Positions 16,688-26,592 are shown, numbered from the stretch's first letter. The stretch: 64,000 nucleotides of DNA from Pseudomonas orientalis (GCF_022807995.1 NZ_CP094351.1:2139001-2203000), one strand, 5' to 3'. The notes: a model not told the origin generated them from the sequence alone. Translations and numbers: made by a program.

Positions 16688-18262
16688 TTGGCAACCAAGA
16701 ATAAGCCGGTGGTCGACAACGTCGAGATGGCGGGGCTTTCTTCCGACCGCAAAGATCTGTTTTTCGCTGCCATGCAAACCAGCCGTAGCGCGATGATCGT
16801 GACGGATCCCGTTCAGCCGGACAATCCAATTATCTTCGCCAACCCGGCGTTCCTGAGCCTGACCGGGTTTGAGCACGACGAGGTGATAGGACGCAATTGC
16901 AGGTTCCTGCAAGGGCCGCAGACTGACAAGAGCGCTCTACGCCAGGTGCAGCGTGCGGTTGAGCAGCGCCACGAGGTCTGTGTCGAGGTCCTCAATTACC
17001 GCAAGGACGGCTCGACCTTCTGGAACGAACTGTTCATCTCTCCGTTGTTCAACGAACGCGGTCAATTGGTGTACTTGTTTGCCTCTCAATTGGATGTGAG
17101 CCGACGTCACGACGCAGAGTCGCGCGTGCGCCGGGCCCAAGACCTGGAGGCATTGGGCCAACTCACGGGTGGCATCGCCCATGACTTCAACAACCTGTTG
17201 CAAGTGATGGTCGGCTATCTGGAGCTGATTCAGCAGAGCGCCAAGCGCCCCGGTTGCGACCCGCAACGCATCTTCAACAGTGCCAGTCGGGCCCGGGCGG
17301 CCGCTGAGAAAGCGCAAACCCTGACTCAGCAATTGCTGGCATTTTCACGTAAGCAGCGGCTCGAAAGCAGAGTGATCAGCGTCAACACGTTGTTGAGTCG
17401 CCCTGAACTCATGGACATGCTGCAAGACGTCAATCTGCAGAAAGAACTTGCCGACGACCTGTGGAACTGCTGCATCGACCCTGCCCAGGCGGAGTTGGCG
17501 GTGCGGCACCTGCTGTCGAATGCACAGGACGCGTTGCACGGGCGTAGCGACCCGATGGTGACGGTTAAAACCAGCAACGTTCGAGTGCCGGGCGACGCCG
17601 ATGCCGAACGTGATGGTCTGGTCGAGGGCGGTTATGTGTGTATCTCGATCTCTGACAATGGCAACGGCATTGCCGAGGGTATTCAGGAAAAAGTCATGCA
17701 GCCGTTTTTCACCACCAAAGAGGAAGGCCAGGGCTCGGGTCTGGGCCTGTCGATGGTGTATGGCTTCGTCAAGCAATCGGGCGGTACGGCGCGCATCCAT
17801 TCATACCCAGGCATCGGTACCACGGTGCGCCTGTACTTCCCGGCCGATGACAGCCAGCTTTGGGTCGAGCGAACCCCCGCCGCGAGCTCATTGCAAGGCC
17901 AGGAAAGAATTCTGATTGTTGAGGACCGGCCTGAATTGGCCGAATTGGCGCAAGTGATACTGGCTGACTACGGCTATCAGACAGGCATCGCGTATCACGC
18001 CAGCGAGGCGTTAGGCATGCTGGAGAGTTCGGCATACGATCTGGTGTTCAGCGACTTGATCATGCCGGGCGAGATGGATGGGGCGGCGCTCGCTCGAGAA
18101 GTATCGCGCTTGTATCCGCGTACCAGGGTCTTGCTCACGACCGGCTACGCGAAAGATGCATTGGAGCGTACGGACATATCGGTGGATGAGTTCGAGCTGA
18201 TTCAAAAACCATACCAGTCCGCCGACCTGGCCCGAAAAATCCGCGCGGTGCTCGATGCCTGA
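16688..18262 (+). CDS. LOV-domain hybrid histidine kinase (blue-light sensor)
   Basis: The protein has 524 residues from TTG 16688, with a CTGGAGGTG ribosome-binding site. The PAS/LOV domain (about 25-140) holds the flavin-reactive GRNCRFLQG motif with C71, so blue-light photochemistry is expected. HisKA has H165 (GGIAHDFNNLLQ), and HATPase boxes SDNGNGIAEG and GSGLGLSMVYGF follow. A C-terminal receiver (406-524) has D456 (VFSDLIMP). Order and size match the LOV-HK of Pseudomonas syringae as I recall it. No separate output gene is adjacent, so signalling is probably via a distant regulator. Confidence 0.93.
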   Translation: MATKNKPVVDNVEMAGLSSDRKDLFFAAMQTSRSAMIVTDPVQPDNPIIFANPAFLSLTGFEHDEVIGRNCRFLQGPQTDKSALRQVQRAVEQRHEVCVEVLNYRKDGSTFWNELFISPLFNERGQLVYLFASQLDVSRRHDAESRVRRAQDLEALGQLTGGIAHDFNNLLQVMVGYLELIQQSAKRPGCDPQRIFNSASRARAAAEKAQTLTQQLLAFSRKQRLESRVISVNTLLSRPELMDMLQDVNLQKELADDLWNCCIDPAQAELAVRHLLSNAQDALHGRSDPMVTVKTSNVRVPGDADAERDGLVEGGYVCISISDNGNGIAEGIQEKVMQPFFTTKEEGQGSGLGLSMVYGFVKQSGGTARIHSYPGIGTTVRLYFPADDSQLWVERTPAASSLQGQERILIVEDRPELAELAQVILADYGYQTGIAYHASEALGMLESSAYDLVFSDLIMPGEMDGAALAREVSRLYPRTRVLLTTGYAKDALERTDISVDEFELIQKPYQSADLARKIRAVLDA

Positions 18263-18269
18263 TCTGCAA

Positions 18270-18790
18270 AAATGTGGGAGCGGCGGTGCGACGATTCGAC
18301 TTGCCCTCGATGGCGGCCTAAGGACCGACCAGGATTTTGTGTCGATCCTGGCTCAAATGTGGGAGGGGGCTTGCCCCCGATGGCGGCCTCTGGGCCGACC
18401 AGGATGTTGGATTGGGCCGAGTACATATCCGTTTCTGCGGTAACGGCTACTTAGGGTTCCGCTTTTACAGCGGCTCACTTTTGAAAAGCGCAAAAGTAAG
18501 CAAAACGCTCTTGCCCCACCACTCGGCACCTCGCTTGGGCTCGGTGTGCCCTCTCTCCGGCTTGAATCCGTGGGCCGCCGCAATGGGCCATCCCTGGCCC
18601 AGTGCGGCTAACCCGGCGTCCTGCCGGGTTACCCACGGATTCAAGCCTGCGTTCGGCCAGCGTGGTTTAACGGGGCGCCTAAGATCAAAAGCGGATCAAG
18701 ATCAAGATCAAGATCAAGAGCGGCTCGCTTCGCATCGTGATTACGGTTGAGCGCTACAGAGTGACAGGCATTAGGGCAAGCCCCCTCCCA
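18270..18790 (+). repeat. REP elements and long structured repeat, copy 2
   Basis: Two REP-like segments (about 18272 and 18357-18382) precede a full copy of the long repeat. CCGCT (18459-18463) pairs with AGCGG (18469-18473), a C-G to T-A change relative to copy 1. The left arm of the outer stem begins CTCTCTCCGG rather than CGAACGCAGG. This variant, GTGCCCTCTCTCCGG at 18546-18560, is the same target type used by the IS110 element in copy 5, and here it is intact. The tail has four GATCAA units. It ends with CAAGCCCCCTCCCACA, an inverted REP. Confidence 0.9.
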
Positions 18791-18797
18791 CAGGTCA

Positions 18798-19700
18798 TCA
18801 GGCCTGGCCCATTACTGCCAGCGACAGGTTGAGTGCCAGTACCAGCAGAATCGAGAAACCAAATACCTTGCGCGCCCAGCCGGGCGGGTCGGTCAGGCGG
18901 GAGGCACTGGCCGCGAGCGTCATCCAGTAACCGCAGAGTCCGAGCATCAGCGCAAAATACACGGCATGCATCTGCGCAACCACGCCCAGCACCAGGCTGC
19001 TGGCGAGGAATGCCAGGATGTACGCCTGTATCTGCCGGTACGCCTCGGGCAGGCTCAGAAGCGGCAGGCGCGCCGCGCGAAAATCCTCACGACGCATCAC
19101 ACTGATGGCGTGGGAATGAGGCATTTGCCAACAGCAGAACACCACGACCAGCAACATCGCCGTGGCGTCGAACCTGCCCGTGACCGCGCAGTAGCCGATC
19201 ACCGGCGGCATCGCTCCGGAAAGGCTGCCGATCAGGGTTGCCCAATGGGAGCGGCGCTTGAGCCAGTAGGTATACACACCTGCATAGATCACCAGACCCG
19301 CCATGGCCAGGAAGCAGGCCAGCGTATTGCTGCCTGCCCACAGCAACCCGAAACCGGCCACGCCCAGGGCGATGGCATAGGTTGCGGCGGCGGGCACTGT
19401 GACGGTTCGCAGTGCCAGCGCGCGGTGACAGGTGCGCACCATGCGCCGATCAATATCGCGGTCGACGCAGTTATTGATGACACAGCCGCACCCGATCACC
19501 AGGGCGGTGCCCAGCAGCGTCGCCAGCAAGTGCGCAGGCTCTGCCAGATGGCCGCGACCCGCGAGGAAGTAGCCCCCCAGCACCGACGCGAGGTTGCCGA
19601 AAATAATCCCCGGCTTGGTCAGTTGGATCCCGGCATTGAACAGCCCCAGCCAGTGTCTCAGTGCGCCAGCATGTTGTGATGAATACTGTCCATGATCCAT
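18798..19700 (-). CDS. cyoE: Protohaem IX farnesyltransferase CyoE
   Basis: The protein has 300 residues of the UbiA prenyltransferase superfamily with about nine membrane helices. The Asp-rich motif NNCVDRDIDRRM binds farnesyl diphosphate magnesium. It converts haem b to haem o for the bo-type oxidase. It is the last gene of the cyoABCDE operon. The chosen ATG (with GGTAGGA upstream) overlaps cyoD by 43 bp; the conserved part starts at QLTKPGIIFGN, so a shorter protein is possible. Confidence 0.93.
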   Translation of the reverse strand: MDHGQYSSQHAGALRHWLGLFNAGIQLTKPGIIFGNLASVLGGYFLAGRGHLAEPAHLLATLLGTALVIGCGCVINNCVDRDIDRRMVRTCHRALALRTVTVPAAATYAIALGVAGFGLLWAGSNTLACFLAMAGLVIYAGVYTYWLKRRSHWATLIGSLSGAMPPVIGYCAVTGRFDATAMLLVVVFCCWQMPHSHAISVMRREDFRAARLPLLSLPEAYRQIQAYILAFLASSLVLGVVAQMHAVYFALMLGLCGYWMTLAASASRLTDPPGWARKVFGFSILLVLALNLSLAVMGQA

Positions 19701-19996
19701 AGCGAGAGTCCTACCAGCAGAAGGATGATGACCGCCGAGAAAATCAGCGCAATCAGGTTCCAGCGTTGTTCCTCGGCGGTGTCCAGATGCAGGAAGAACT
19801 TGAGATGGACCACGATTTGTATCGCCCCCAGTGCCACCACCAGCCAGGCGGTGGTGACACGCGGCAGTGACGGAAACATCACCAGGCCGAACGGAATCAG
19901 GGTCAGCAGCACCGACACCAGGAACCCGACCAGGTAGGAGCGGCTGCTGCCATGGCTGGTACCGGCGCTGCTGTGAATCGAACTTTGCTTGTACAT
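19658..19996 (-). CDS. cyoD: Cytochrome bo oxidase subunit IV CyoD
   Basis: The protein has 112 residues with three membrane helices. The family segment VVHLKFFLHLD is clear. CyoD is a small accessory subunit that assists assembly of the haem-copper centre. It begins 1 bp after cyoC and overlaps cyoE. Confidence 0.92.
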   Translation of the reverse strand: MYKQSSIHSSAGTSHGSSRSYLVGFLVSVLLTLIPFGLVMFPSLPRVTTAWLVVALGAIQIVVHLKFFLHLDTAEEQRWNLIALIFSAVIILLLVGLSLWIMDSIHHNMLAH

Positions 19997-19997
19997 G

Positions 19998-20612
19998 TCA
20001 CACCACCCCCAACAGATAGACCACGGTAAAGACGCAGATCCACACCACGTCCAGGAAGTGCCAGAACAGGCTCAGGCAACTGAGCCGGGTGGCGTTGGTG
20101 TTGGTCAGGCCTTTCTGCCGAACCTGCACCATCAGCACCGCCATCCAGATCAACCCCGTCAGTACGTGCGCGCCATGGGTGCCCACCAGGGTGAAAAAAG
20201 CGGTGAGGAACGCGCTGCGGTCCGGCCCGTAACCTTCTGTGATCAAATGGTGGAACTCATTGATTTCCATGGCGATAAAGCCCGCGCCGAGCACGAACGT
20301 AAGCCCCAGCCAGCGCAGGACCTGGCTTTGCTGGCCACGGTTCATCGCCAGCATTGCGTAGCCGTAGGTGATGCTGCTCAACAGCAGCAGCATGGTTTCA
20401 CCCAGCACATAGGGCAGTTCAAAAATGTCCACGCTCGAAGGACCGCCCGCCACGCTGTCGCGCAACACCGCATAGCCGGCGAACAAGGTCGCGAACAGGA
20501 TGCAGTCGGTCATCAGGTAGATCCAGAACCCGAACAGGCTCAGGGAACCGGCGTCTTCATGCCCTTGCTCGTGGTTGTGGGCAATGTCTTTGTCGATAAC
20601 GATATTGGACAT
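19998..20612 (-). CDS. cyoC: Cytochrome bo oxidase subunit III CyoC
   Basis: The protein has 204 residues and five transmembrane helices, with the subunit III segments [19 protein letters not shown] and [13 protein letters not shown]. It has no metal centre and stabilises the proton-pumping core. It starts 3 bp after the cyoB stop. Confidence 0.95.
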   Translation of the reverse strand: MSNIVIDKDIAHNHEQGHEDAGSLSLFGFWIYLMTDCILFATLFAGYAVLRDSVAGGPSSVDIFELPYVLGETMLLLLSSITYGYAMLAMNRGQQSQVLRWLGLTFVLGAGFIAMEINEFHHLITEGYGPDRSAFLTAFFTLVGTHGAHVLTGLIWMAVLMVQVRQKGLTNTNATRLSCLSLFWHFLDVVWICVFTVVYLLGVV

Positions 20613-20615
20613 GGA

Positions 20616-22589
20616 TCAAGCCTCTTCCAGGTCTTTGAGACGTGCCGTTTCAATGCGCGCGACTTCCTGCGCGGGCACGAAGTAATCGGTGTCTTCGTCG
20701 TAGCTGCGCACCACGAACGCCACCACCGAGGCCACCAGCCCGAACGCCGCCAGCCACCAGATATGCCAGACCAGGGCAAAGCTGCAGATCAGCGCGAACA
20801 GACTGATCACCAGCCCCGAAGCGGTATTGCGTGGCATGTGGATGCTGCGGTAGTCGGTGTGGCTCAGGGTGCTCACGCCGCGCTCCTTCATGCCCCAGTA
20901 GGCGTCCAGGTCGTTGACCTTGGGTTGCTCGGCGAAGTTGTACAGTGGCGGTGGCGAGGAGGTGGCCCACTCCAGGGTGCGCCCGTCCCACGGATCGCCC
21001 GTGAGGTCGCGATACTGATGACGGTTGCGGATGCTGACGAACAGTTGCAGGGCCTGGGCCGCAACGCCGCAGAGGATGACGCCTACGCCGACCAGCTCCA
21101 CCAACAGCCAGGGCCGCCATTCCGGATTGTCGAAATGGTTGAGGCGCCGGGTCATGCCCATGAAGCCCAGCACGTAGGACGGCATGAACGCGAGGTAGAA
21201 GCCGACCAGCCAGCACCAGAAGGCAATGCGCCCCAGCTTGTCGTTCAAGCGGAAACCAAAGGCCTTGGGGAACCAGTAGGTGAGACCGGCCATATAGCCG
21301 AACACTGCGCCGCCGATGATCACGTTGTGAAAGTGCGCGATCAGAAACAGGCTGTTGTGCAGCAGGAAGTCAGCGCCCGGCACGGCCAGCAGTACGCCGG
21401 TCATGCCGCCGATGCTGAAGGTCACGATAAAGCCCAGGGTCCACAGCATCGGGGTTTCGAAGCGCACCCGGCCACGGTACATGGTGAACAGCCAGGTAAA
21501 GATCTTCACCCCGGTCGGCACCGCGATAATCATCGTCATGATGCCGAAGAATGCATTGACGTTGCCCCCTGCGCCCATGGTGAAGAAATGGTGCAGCCAC
21601 ACGATGAATGACAACACGGTGATCGCAATCGTCGCCCACACCAGCGACACGTAGCCGAACAGCCGCTTGCTGCTGAACGTGGCGGCGATTTCGGAAAACA
21701 CTCCGAACGCCGGCAGGATCAGGATGTACACCTCCGGATGCCCCCAGGCCCAGATGAGGTTGACGTACATCATCGGGTTGCCGCCGGCTTCGTTGGTGAA
21801 AAAATGCATGCCCAGGTAACGGTCCAGGCTCAGCATCAGCAGGGTGGCGGTGAGGATGGGAAACGATGCGAGGATCAGCACCGAGGTGCACAGCGCGTTC
21901 CAGGTGAATACCGGCATCTTGAACAGGGTCATGCCTTCGGTGCGCATCTTCAGAATCGTGACGAAGAAATTCACCCCCGTCAGCAGCGTGCCGATGCCGG
22001 ATATCTGCAATGACCAGATGTAGTAGTCCACGCCGACCCCGGGGCTATATGCCAACCCGGATAACGGCGGATAGGCGACCCATCCGGTGCGCGCAAACTC
22101 ACCGATCCCCAGCGAGACGTTGACCAGCGCGGCACCGACCACGAACAGCCAGAAGCTCAGCGCGTTGAGAAACGGGTAGGCCACGTCGCGTGCGCCGATC
22201 TGCAATGGCACCACGACGTTCATCAAGCCGACCACGAAGGGCATGGCCACGAAAAAAATCATGATCACGCCGTGGGCGGTGAAGATCTGGTCGTAGTGTT
22301 CGGGCGGCAGGTAGCCCGGCCCGCCGCTGGCGGCCATGGCTTGCTGGGTGCGCATCATGATGGCATCGGAAAACCCGCGCAGCAGCATCACCAGCGCGAC
22401 GATGATGTACATGCAGCCGATTTTCTTGTGGTCCACCGAGGTGAACCACTCGCGCCACAGGTAGCCCCATTTGCGCTTCCAGGTGATCGTGCCCACCATC
22501 GCTACGCCGATCAGGCCGATGAAGGCCAGTGTGTACATCACAATGGGTTCAGTGGTTGGAATCGCGTCCCATGACAGTTTTCCGAACAT
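20616..22589 (-). CDS. cyoB: Cytochrome bo oxidase subunit I CyoB
   Basis: The catalytic haem-copper subunit has 657 residues and about 15 membrane helices. It carries the haem b and copper-binding histidines, including the [19 protein letters not shown] segment and [13 protein letters not shown]. It reduces oxygen to water using quinol and pumps protons. The order cyoABCDE is standard, with gene gaps of 1-3 bp or overlaps, so it is one operon. Confidence 0.97.
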   Translation of the reverse strand: MFGKLSWDAIPTTEPIVMYTLAFIGLIGVAMVGTITWKRKWGYLWREWFTSVDHKKIGCMYIIVALVMLLRGFSDAIMMRTQQAMAASGGPGYLPPEHYDQIFTAHGVIMIFFVAMPFVVGLMNVVVPLQIGARDVAYPFLNALSFWLFVVGAALVNVSLGIGEFARTGWVAYPPLSGLAYSPGVGVDYYIWSLQISGIGTLLTGVNFFVTILKMRTEGMTLFKMPVFTWNALCTSVLILASFPILTATLLMLSLDRYLGMHFFTNEAGGNPMMYVNLIWAWGHPEVYILILPAFGVFSEIAATFSSKRLFGYVSLVWATIAITVLSFIVWLHHFFTMGAGGNVNAFFGIMTMIIAVPTGVKIFTWLFTMYRGRVRFETPMLWTLGFIVTFSIGGMTGVLLAVPGADFLLHNSLFLIAHFHNVIIGGAVFGYMAGLTYWFPKAFGFRLNDKLGRIAFWCWLVGFYLAFMPSYVLGFMGMTRRLNHFDNPEWRPWLLVELVGVGVILCGVAAQALQLFVSIRNRHQYRDLTGDPWDGRTLEWATSSPPPLYNFAEQPKVNDLDAYWGMKERGVSTLSHTDYRSIHMPRNTASGLVISLFALICSFALVWHIWWLAAFGLVASVVAFVVRSYDEDTDYFVPAQEVARIETARLKDLEEA

Positions 22590-22591
22590 CG

Positions 22592-23515
22592 TTATTGCTC
22601 CTCGGCCAGCAGACTGGGGTGTGAATCGGCGCGTTGTTCAGCGCTGCTCGATGGCGCGCGCCTGGTTTTATTGGCCTTGTTCATGCCTTCGTATTTATCG
22701 ACGATGTCCAGGAACAGCCGCTCCTGCACCGCCGAGTAATAGGTCACCGGGTGCTTGATGGTGGGTTTGGCCAATTGCGCGTAGCTCGTGTGGTCAAGGG
22801 GCTTGGAGGCGCCTTTGACCTTGGTCACCCAGGTTTGAAAGTCGGCGGGGCTCAATGACAGCGCGGCGAAATGCATGTCGGAAAAACCGGGGCCGTTGTA
22901 GTTGGCGGCAATTCCCCGGAACTCGCCGGTCTCGTTGGCGATCAGGTGCAGCTTGGTCTGCATGCCGGCCATGGCGTAGATCTGTCCGCCCAGTGCCGGG
23001 ATGAAAAATGACGTCATGGCCGCATCGGAGGTGATGGTGAAACTCACCGGCGTGTGCACCGGCAGGGCCAGTTCGTTGACGCTGGCAATACCCAGGTCGG
23101 GGTAGATGAACAGCCACTTCCAGTCGGTGGCCACCACCTGCACGTTGATCGGCGGCGTGTCCGAGTCGAGCGGGCGATAGGGGTCAAGGGCGTGGGTGGT
23201 TTCCCACGTCACCCAGCCCAGGGCGATGATGATCAGCAGCGGAACGCCCCACACCACCGCTTCGATTTTGTGGGAGCTGGCCCAGCGCGGCGAATAACGC
23301 GCGTTCTTGTTGGTCGCACGATAGCGGTAGGCAAATACGAACATCAGCACGATCACCGGCACTACAATCAACAACATCAGCCCGGTGGCGAGGATAATCA
23401 GGTCGCGTTCATCGGTTGCCACCTGCCCCTTGGGATTGAACACCACCAGGTTGCAGCCGGTTAACAAGAAGAGGCTGGCCAGAGATGCCAGGCAGTAAGC
23501 AATCGTTCGTTTCAT
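22592..23515 (-). CDS. cyoA: Cytochrome bo oxidase subunit II CyoA
   Basis: The protein has 307 residues. It begins with a lipoprotein signal (LLTGC, lipidated C21), followed by two membrane helices and a periplasmic cupredoxin-like domain. The quinol-oxidase type lacks the CuA ligand set, consistent with CyoA. It is the first gene of the operon, and its promoter should lie in 23516-23650. Confidence 0.95.
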   Translation of the reverse strand: MKRTIAYCLASLASLFLLTGCNLVVFNPKGQVATDERDLIILATGLMLLIVVPVIVLMFVFAYRYRATNKNARYSPRWASSHKIEAVVWGVPLLIIIALGWVTWETTHALDPYRPLDSDTPPINVQVVATDWKWLFIYPDLGIASVNELALPVHTPVSFTITSDAAMTSFFIPALGGQIYAMAGMQTKLHLIANETGEFRGIAANYNGPGFSDMHFAALSLSPADFQTWVTKVKGASKPLDHTSYAQLAKPTIKHPVTYYSAVQERLFLDIVDKYEGMNKANKTRRAPSSSAEQRADSHPSLLAEEQ

Positions 23516-23922
23516 GCCTTGCTCCTGTATTGAAAACTTCCGTTGTTACAGCGCCGAAACCGCTGCGCTTGTACGCGCAAGTTAATTAAGCGAAACGCTG
23601 GCATTGCGCTTGTTAATGTTCGGCACACTTAATTGTTTAACGCCCGGCCATACGTCCGCGTCAGTCGATAAAACGCATCGACTGCCCGGTTTCTTTGGCT
23701 TTGCGGCCGCTCTATGAAGCGTGGTTCACCTCGCTCCCGAACAATTTGAATGAGCCCTCAGAGGTTGGTTTAACAAAATGTTACTCCGCCTGACGAACGG
23801 TTTAACAAGCGAAACGCTGTCAGGGTTTTATTGGCGCAGGATGCAAATCATCTTGGAAAAACTACGAAAATCCTGCTAAAGAGTTCATGTCTTAGTTCAA
23901 GAGTCGGTCTTGGAGAACAGCT
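23516..23922. other. Divergent intergenic region upstream of cyoA
   Basis: No gene is seen in these 407 bp. The part next to cyoA is A/T-rich (TTAATTAAGCG, TTAATTGTTTAACG) and probably holds the cyo promoter. The motif AAGCGAAACGCTG occurs twice (about 23587 and 23809). The right end leads to the 104-aa gene. Confidence 0.6.
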
Positions 23923-24237
23923 ATGTTCATTCGCGGCAATACCTATAAGGCCTGGGCCGAGAAGGCACTGGAAGAAGAGTGCTTTACCCAGGAAGTGGAA
24001 AACGGCTGTCATATCGAAGTCAGGGCGCGGGAGCGGGAGGACGCCGATATCGAGGTGCTGCTTTGCGTCTACACCGCAACCGGTCAATGCGTCGTTGAGC
24101 GCACCAGGCAATTACCGGGCGCCGAATGGACCGTGCACGATGCGCTCAAGCGCGGAATCGACCAGGCGGAACGAGTTGCCGGTGGCGAATCCGGTCGACT
24201 GCCCTGCGCTGACGCGCACCTGCATGACGACGATTGA
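23923..24237 (+). CDS. Hypothetical protein, 104 aa
   Basis: ATG 23923 follows CTTGGAGAA. The protein is acidic and has a regular alternation suggestive of beta strands (CHIEVRAREREDADIEVLLCVYTATGQCVVERTRQL), then a helix (HDALKRGIDQAERVA). It has no signal peptide. I do not recognise a family. It stands alone between cyoA and the permease. Confidence 0.65.
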   Translation: MFIRGNTYKAWAEKALEEECFTQEVENGCHIEVRAREREDADIEVLLCVYTATGQCVVERTRQLPGAEWTVHDALKRGIDQAERVAGGESGRLPCADAHLHDDD

Positions 24238-24268
24238 CGGTGCGCCTGCGCCGGGTGTGCGGAAAACG

Positions 24269-24296
24269 GAACTTTGGGGGTGCGGGTATTTTCCAT
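24269..24296 (+). promoter_or_regulatory. AlgU-type promoter candidate for the APC permease
   Basis: A perfect GAACTT (24269-24274), a 17-bp spacer and TCCAT (24292-24296) match the AlgU/RpoE-type consensus well. It lies 70 bp before the permease ATG. Confidence 0.55.
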
Positions 24297-24365
24297 TGTA
24301 AATAGCCCCGCACAGCCGGCCTGCGCCGACTGATCGCTGATAACAACCCGCCGTCAGAGCCGCCC

Positions 24366-25697
24366 ATGTCCGAATCCAGTTTGAGCCAAGCCGCACCCTC
24401 CAAGCCGTCCTTGCGCCGCGCCGTAACCGGCCCGATGTTGTTCCTGTTCATCCTCGGCGATGTGCTCGGCGCGGGCGTGTATGCGCTGGCCGGAACCATC
24501 GCCGGTCAGGTGGGCGGGGCGATCTGGGTGCCGCTGCTGGTGGCGTTGTTCTTCGCCATGCTCACCGCCGGCTCGTACGCCGAGCTGGTGACCAAATACC
24601 CGCATGCGGGCGCCGCTTCGGTGTTCGCCGAGAAGGCATTCAAGTCACCGCTGATCTCATTCCTGGTGGGCTTTTGCATGCTTGCCGCCGCCGTCACCAG
24701 CGCCGCCGGGTTATCCCTGGCGTTTGCCGGCGACTACCTGGCCGCGTTCATCGATGTATCGCCCCATGTGGCGGCGCTGGTTTTTCTGCTGGTGATTGCA
24801 CTGTTGAATGCGCGCGGGATCAAGGAGTCGCTGGGCGCCAATATGGTGATGACGTGCGTGGAGCTGTCCGGGCTGCTGTTGGTGGTGGTCGCCGCGGCCT
24901 GGTGTTTCCAGTCCGGCGAAGCCAACCTGGGGCGGGCGTTCGAATTCAAGCCCGGCATCAACCCGATGCTCGCCGTGCTCGGCGCCGCATTGCTGGCGTT
25001 CTATTCGTTCGTCGGCTTTGAAACGTCGGCCAATCTGGCGGAAGAAATCCGTGGGGTGCGCAAGGTCTATCCGCGCGCGCTGTTCGCCGCGTTGATCGTG
25101 GCGGGCATTGTGTATATGGCGGTAGGGGTTGCCGCTTCCGTGGTGCTGCCGATGGACAAACTGACCGCTACTTCGGCACCGTTGCTTGAAGTGGTGCGCG
25201 CCTCGGGCCTGAATATACCTCCGCAACTGTTTGCCTTCATTGCCTTGGTGGCGGTCGCCAATGGTGCGTTGCTGACGATGGTCATGGCCAGCCGCCTGAC
25301 CTACGGCATGGCGCGCATGGGCCTGCTGCCGGAGCCGTTGTCACGCGTGCTGCCCAAACGCCGTACGCCCTGGGTGGCGATCATCGCCAGCACCGCCGTG
25401 GCCATTGCCTTGACCTTGACCGGCACGCTGGCGGCCTTGGCCGAGACGGTGGTTTTGTTGCTGCTGTTTGTGTTTCTCAGTACCAACCTGGCGGTACTGG
25501 TATTGCGTCGTGACAGGATCGAGGAGGAGCATTTTCGTGTGCCGAGCTGGGTGCCGGTGCTGGCGATTGTTTCGTGTCTGATTCTGCTCAGCCAGCAGAG
25601 CCTGGATACCTGGTTGCGGGGTGGGGCGCTGATTGTGCTGGGCATGGTGTTGTATGGGTGCAATCGGTTGGTGGCGCCGGCGGTGCAGGCGGGGTGA
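24366..25697 (+). CDS. APC-family amino acid permease
   Basis: The protein has 443 residues with about 12 membrane helices. The APC-type first helix (MLFLFILGDVLGAGVYALAG) carries the small-residue unwound region that binds substrate. FYSFVGFETSANLAEE in helix 6 is also typical. It is probably a proton-coupled amino acid or polyamine importer; the substrate is not deducible. It is monocistronic, with repeat copy 3 directly after it and an AlgU-like promoter in front. Confidence 0.88.
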   Translation: MSESSLSQAAPSKPSLRRAVTGPMLFLFILGDVLGAGVYALAGTIAGQVGGAIWVPLLVALFFAMLTAGSYAELVTKYPHAGAASVFAEKAFKSPLISFLVGFCMLAAAVTSAAGLSLAFAGDYLAAFIDVSPHVAALVFLLVIALLNARGIKESLGANMVMTCVELSGLLLVVVAAAWCFQSGEANLGRAFEFKPGINPMLAVLGAALLAFYSFVGFETSANLAEEIRGVRKVYPRALFAALIVAGIVYMAVGVAASVVLPMDKLTATSAPLLEVVRASGLNIPPQLFAFIALVAVANGALLTMVMASRLTYGMARMGLLPEPLSRVLPKRRTPWVAIIASTAVAIALTLTGTLAALAETVVLLLLFVFLSTNLAVLVLRRDRIEEEHFRVPSWVPVLAIVSCLILLSQQSLDTWLRGGALIVLGMVLYGCNRLVAPAVQAG

Positions 25698-25698
25698 G

Positions 25699-26035
25699 GT
25701 TGATCGAGTACATATCCGTTATTTAGGTTGTGGCTGCTGGCGGTTCCGCTCTTACAGCGGGTCACTTTTGAAAAGCCCAAAAGTAACCAAAAGGCTCTTG
25801 CCCCACCACTCGGCACCTCGCTAGTGCTCGGTGTGCCCGAACGCAGGCTTGAATCCGTGGGCCGCCGCAATGGGCCATCCATGGCCCAGTGCGGCTAACC
25901 CGGCGTCCTGCCGTGTTACCCACGAATTCAAGCCTGCGTTCGGCCAGCGTGGTTTAACGGGGCGCCCAAGATCAAAAGCAAAAGCGCGGCGGCCTTAGAG
26001 CCGACCGTACCTTGTGTCGATACGGGTCCAATGTG
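25699..26035 (+). repeat. Long structured repeat, copy 3
   Basis: The flanks match copy 4: CCGCTCTTACAGCGG, then ACTTTTGAAAAGCCCAAAAGT. The outer stem sequence is that of copy 1 but has decayed on the right (ACCCACGAATTCAAGCC), and the inner hairpin AACCCGGC/GCCGTGTT has one mismatch. The GATCAA tail is reduced to one unit. Copy 4 lies in inverted orientation 250 bp further on. Confidence 0.88.
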
Positions 26036-26082
26036 GAAGGGGGCTTGCCCTAATGTCAGTCAGTTAAGCGTACACCGCCGTC

Positions 26083-26182
26083 TGTAGGAGCGAGCTTGCT
26101 CGCGAAAAACGTCAACGATAACGCGTGCTTCCTGAATGAACGCGGCGTCTGTGAGTTTTTCGCGAGCAAGCTCGCTCCTACA
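26083..26182. repeat. REPIN, GTAGGAGCGAGCTTGCTCGCG type
   Basis: Two inverted REPs (TGTAGGAGCGAGCTTGCTCG and its complement) enclose about 58 bp. The element is nearly identical to the one at 34830-34929, including the spacer. Both follow a copy of the long repeat, so repeat and REPIN may have been duplicated together. Confidence 0.9.
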
Positions 26183-26284
26183 AAAAGCCTTAACTGACTG
26201 GCATTAGGGCTTCTTGCCCCCGATCGCGGTGTGTCAGCCACTGATGCACGCTCCGACTCTCCTCATTGGGGCAAGCCCCCAATG

Positions 26285-26585
26285 TATCCACGATGCGGAG
26301 CGAGCCGCTCTTGCTTTTGATCTTGGGCGCCCCGTTAAACCACGCTGGCCGTAATCCGATATTGATGTGGGGGGTAAACCGGCAGGACGCCGGTTTAGCC
26401 GCCCCGCGCCATGGATGGCGCGGGGCGGCGGCCCCCCACATCAATGTCGGATTACGGGCACACCGAGCATTAGCGAGGTGCCGAGTGGTGGGGCAAGAGC
26501 TTTTTGGCTACTTTTGGGCTTTTCAAAAGTGACCCGCTGTAAGAGCGGAACCGCCAGCAGCCACCACCTAAATAACGGATATGTA
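26285..26585 (-). repeat. Long structured repeat, copy 4 (inverted, variant core)
   Basis: The flanks are those of copy 3, but all core helices have different sequences with pairing kept. On the repeat strand the outer 25-bp stem begins GTAATCCGACATTGATG and ends with its complement, with one G-U type pair. The second hairpin is GCCGCCCCGCGCCA with TGGCGCGGGGCGGC (perfect 14 bp), and the third is AAACCGGC with GCCGGTTT. This is the strongest evidence that the structure, not the sequence, is kept. Confidence 0.88.
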
Positions 26586-26592
26586 CCCTACA

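Noticed and set aside
19989..21611. 540-aa frame antisense to cyoB/cyoC
   Set aside because: The opposite strand encodes well-conserved oxidase subunits. The composition (Gln/His/Arg-rich) is typical of a shadow frame.
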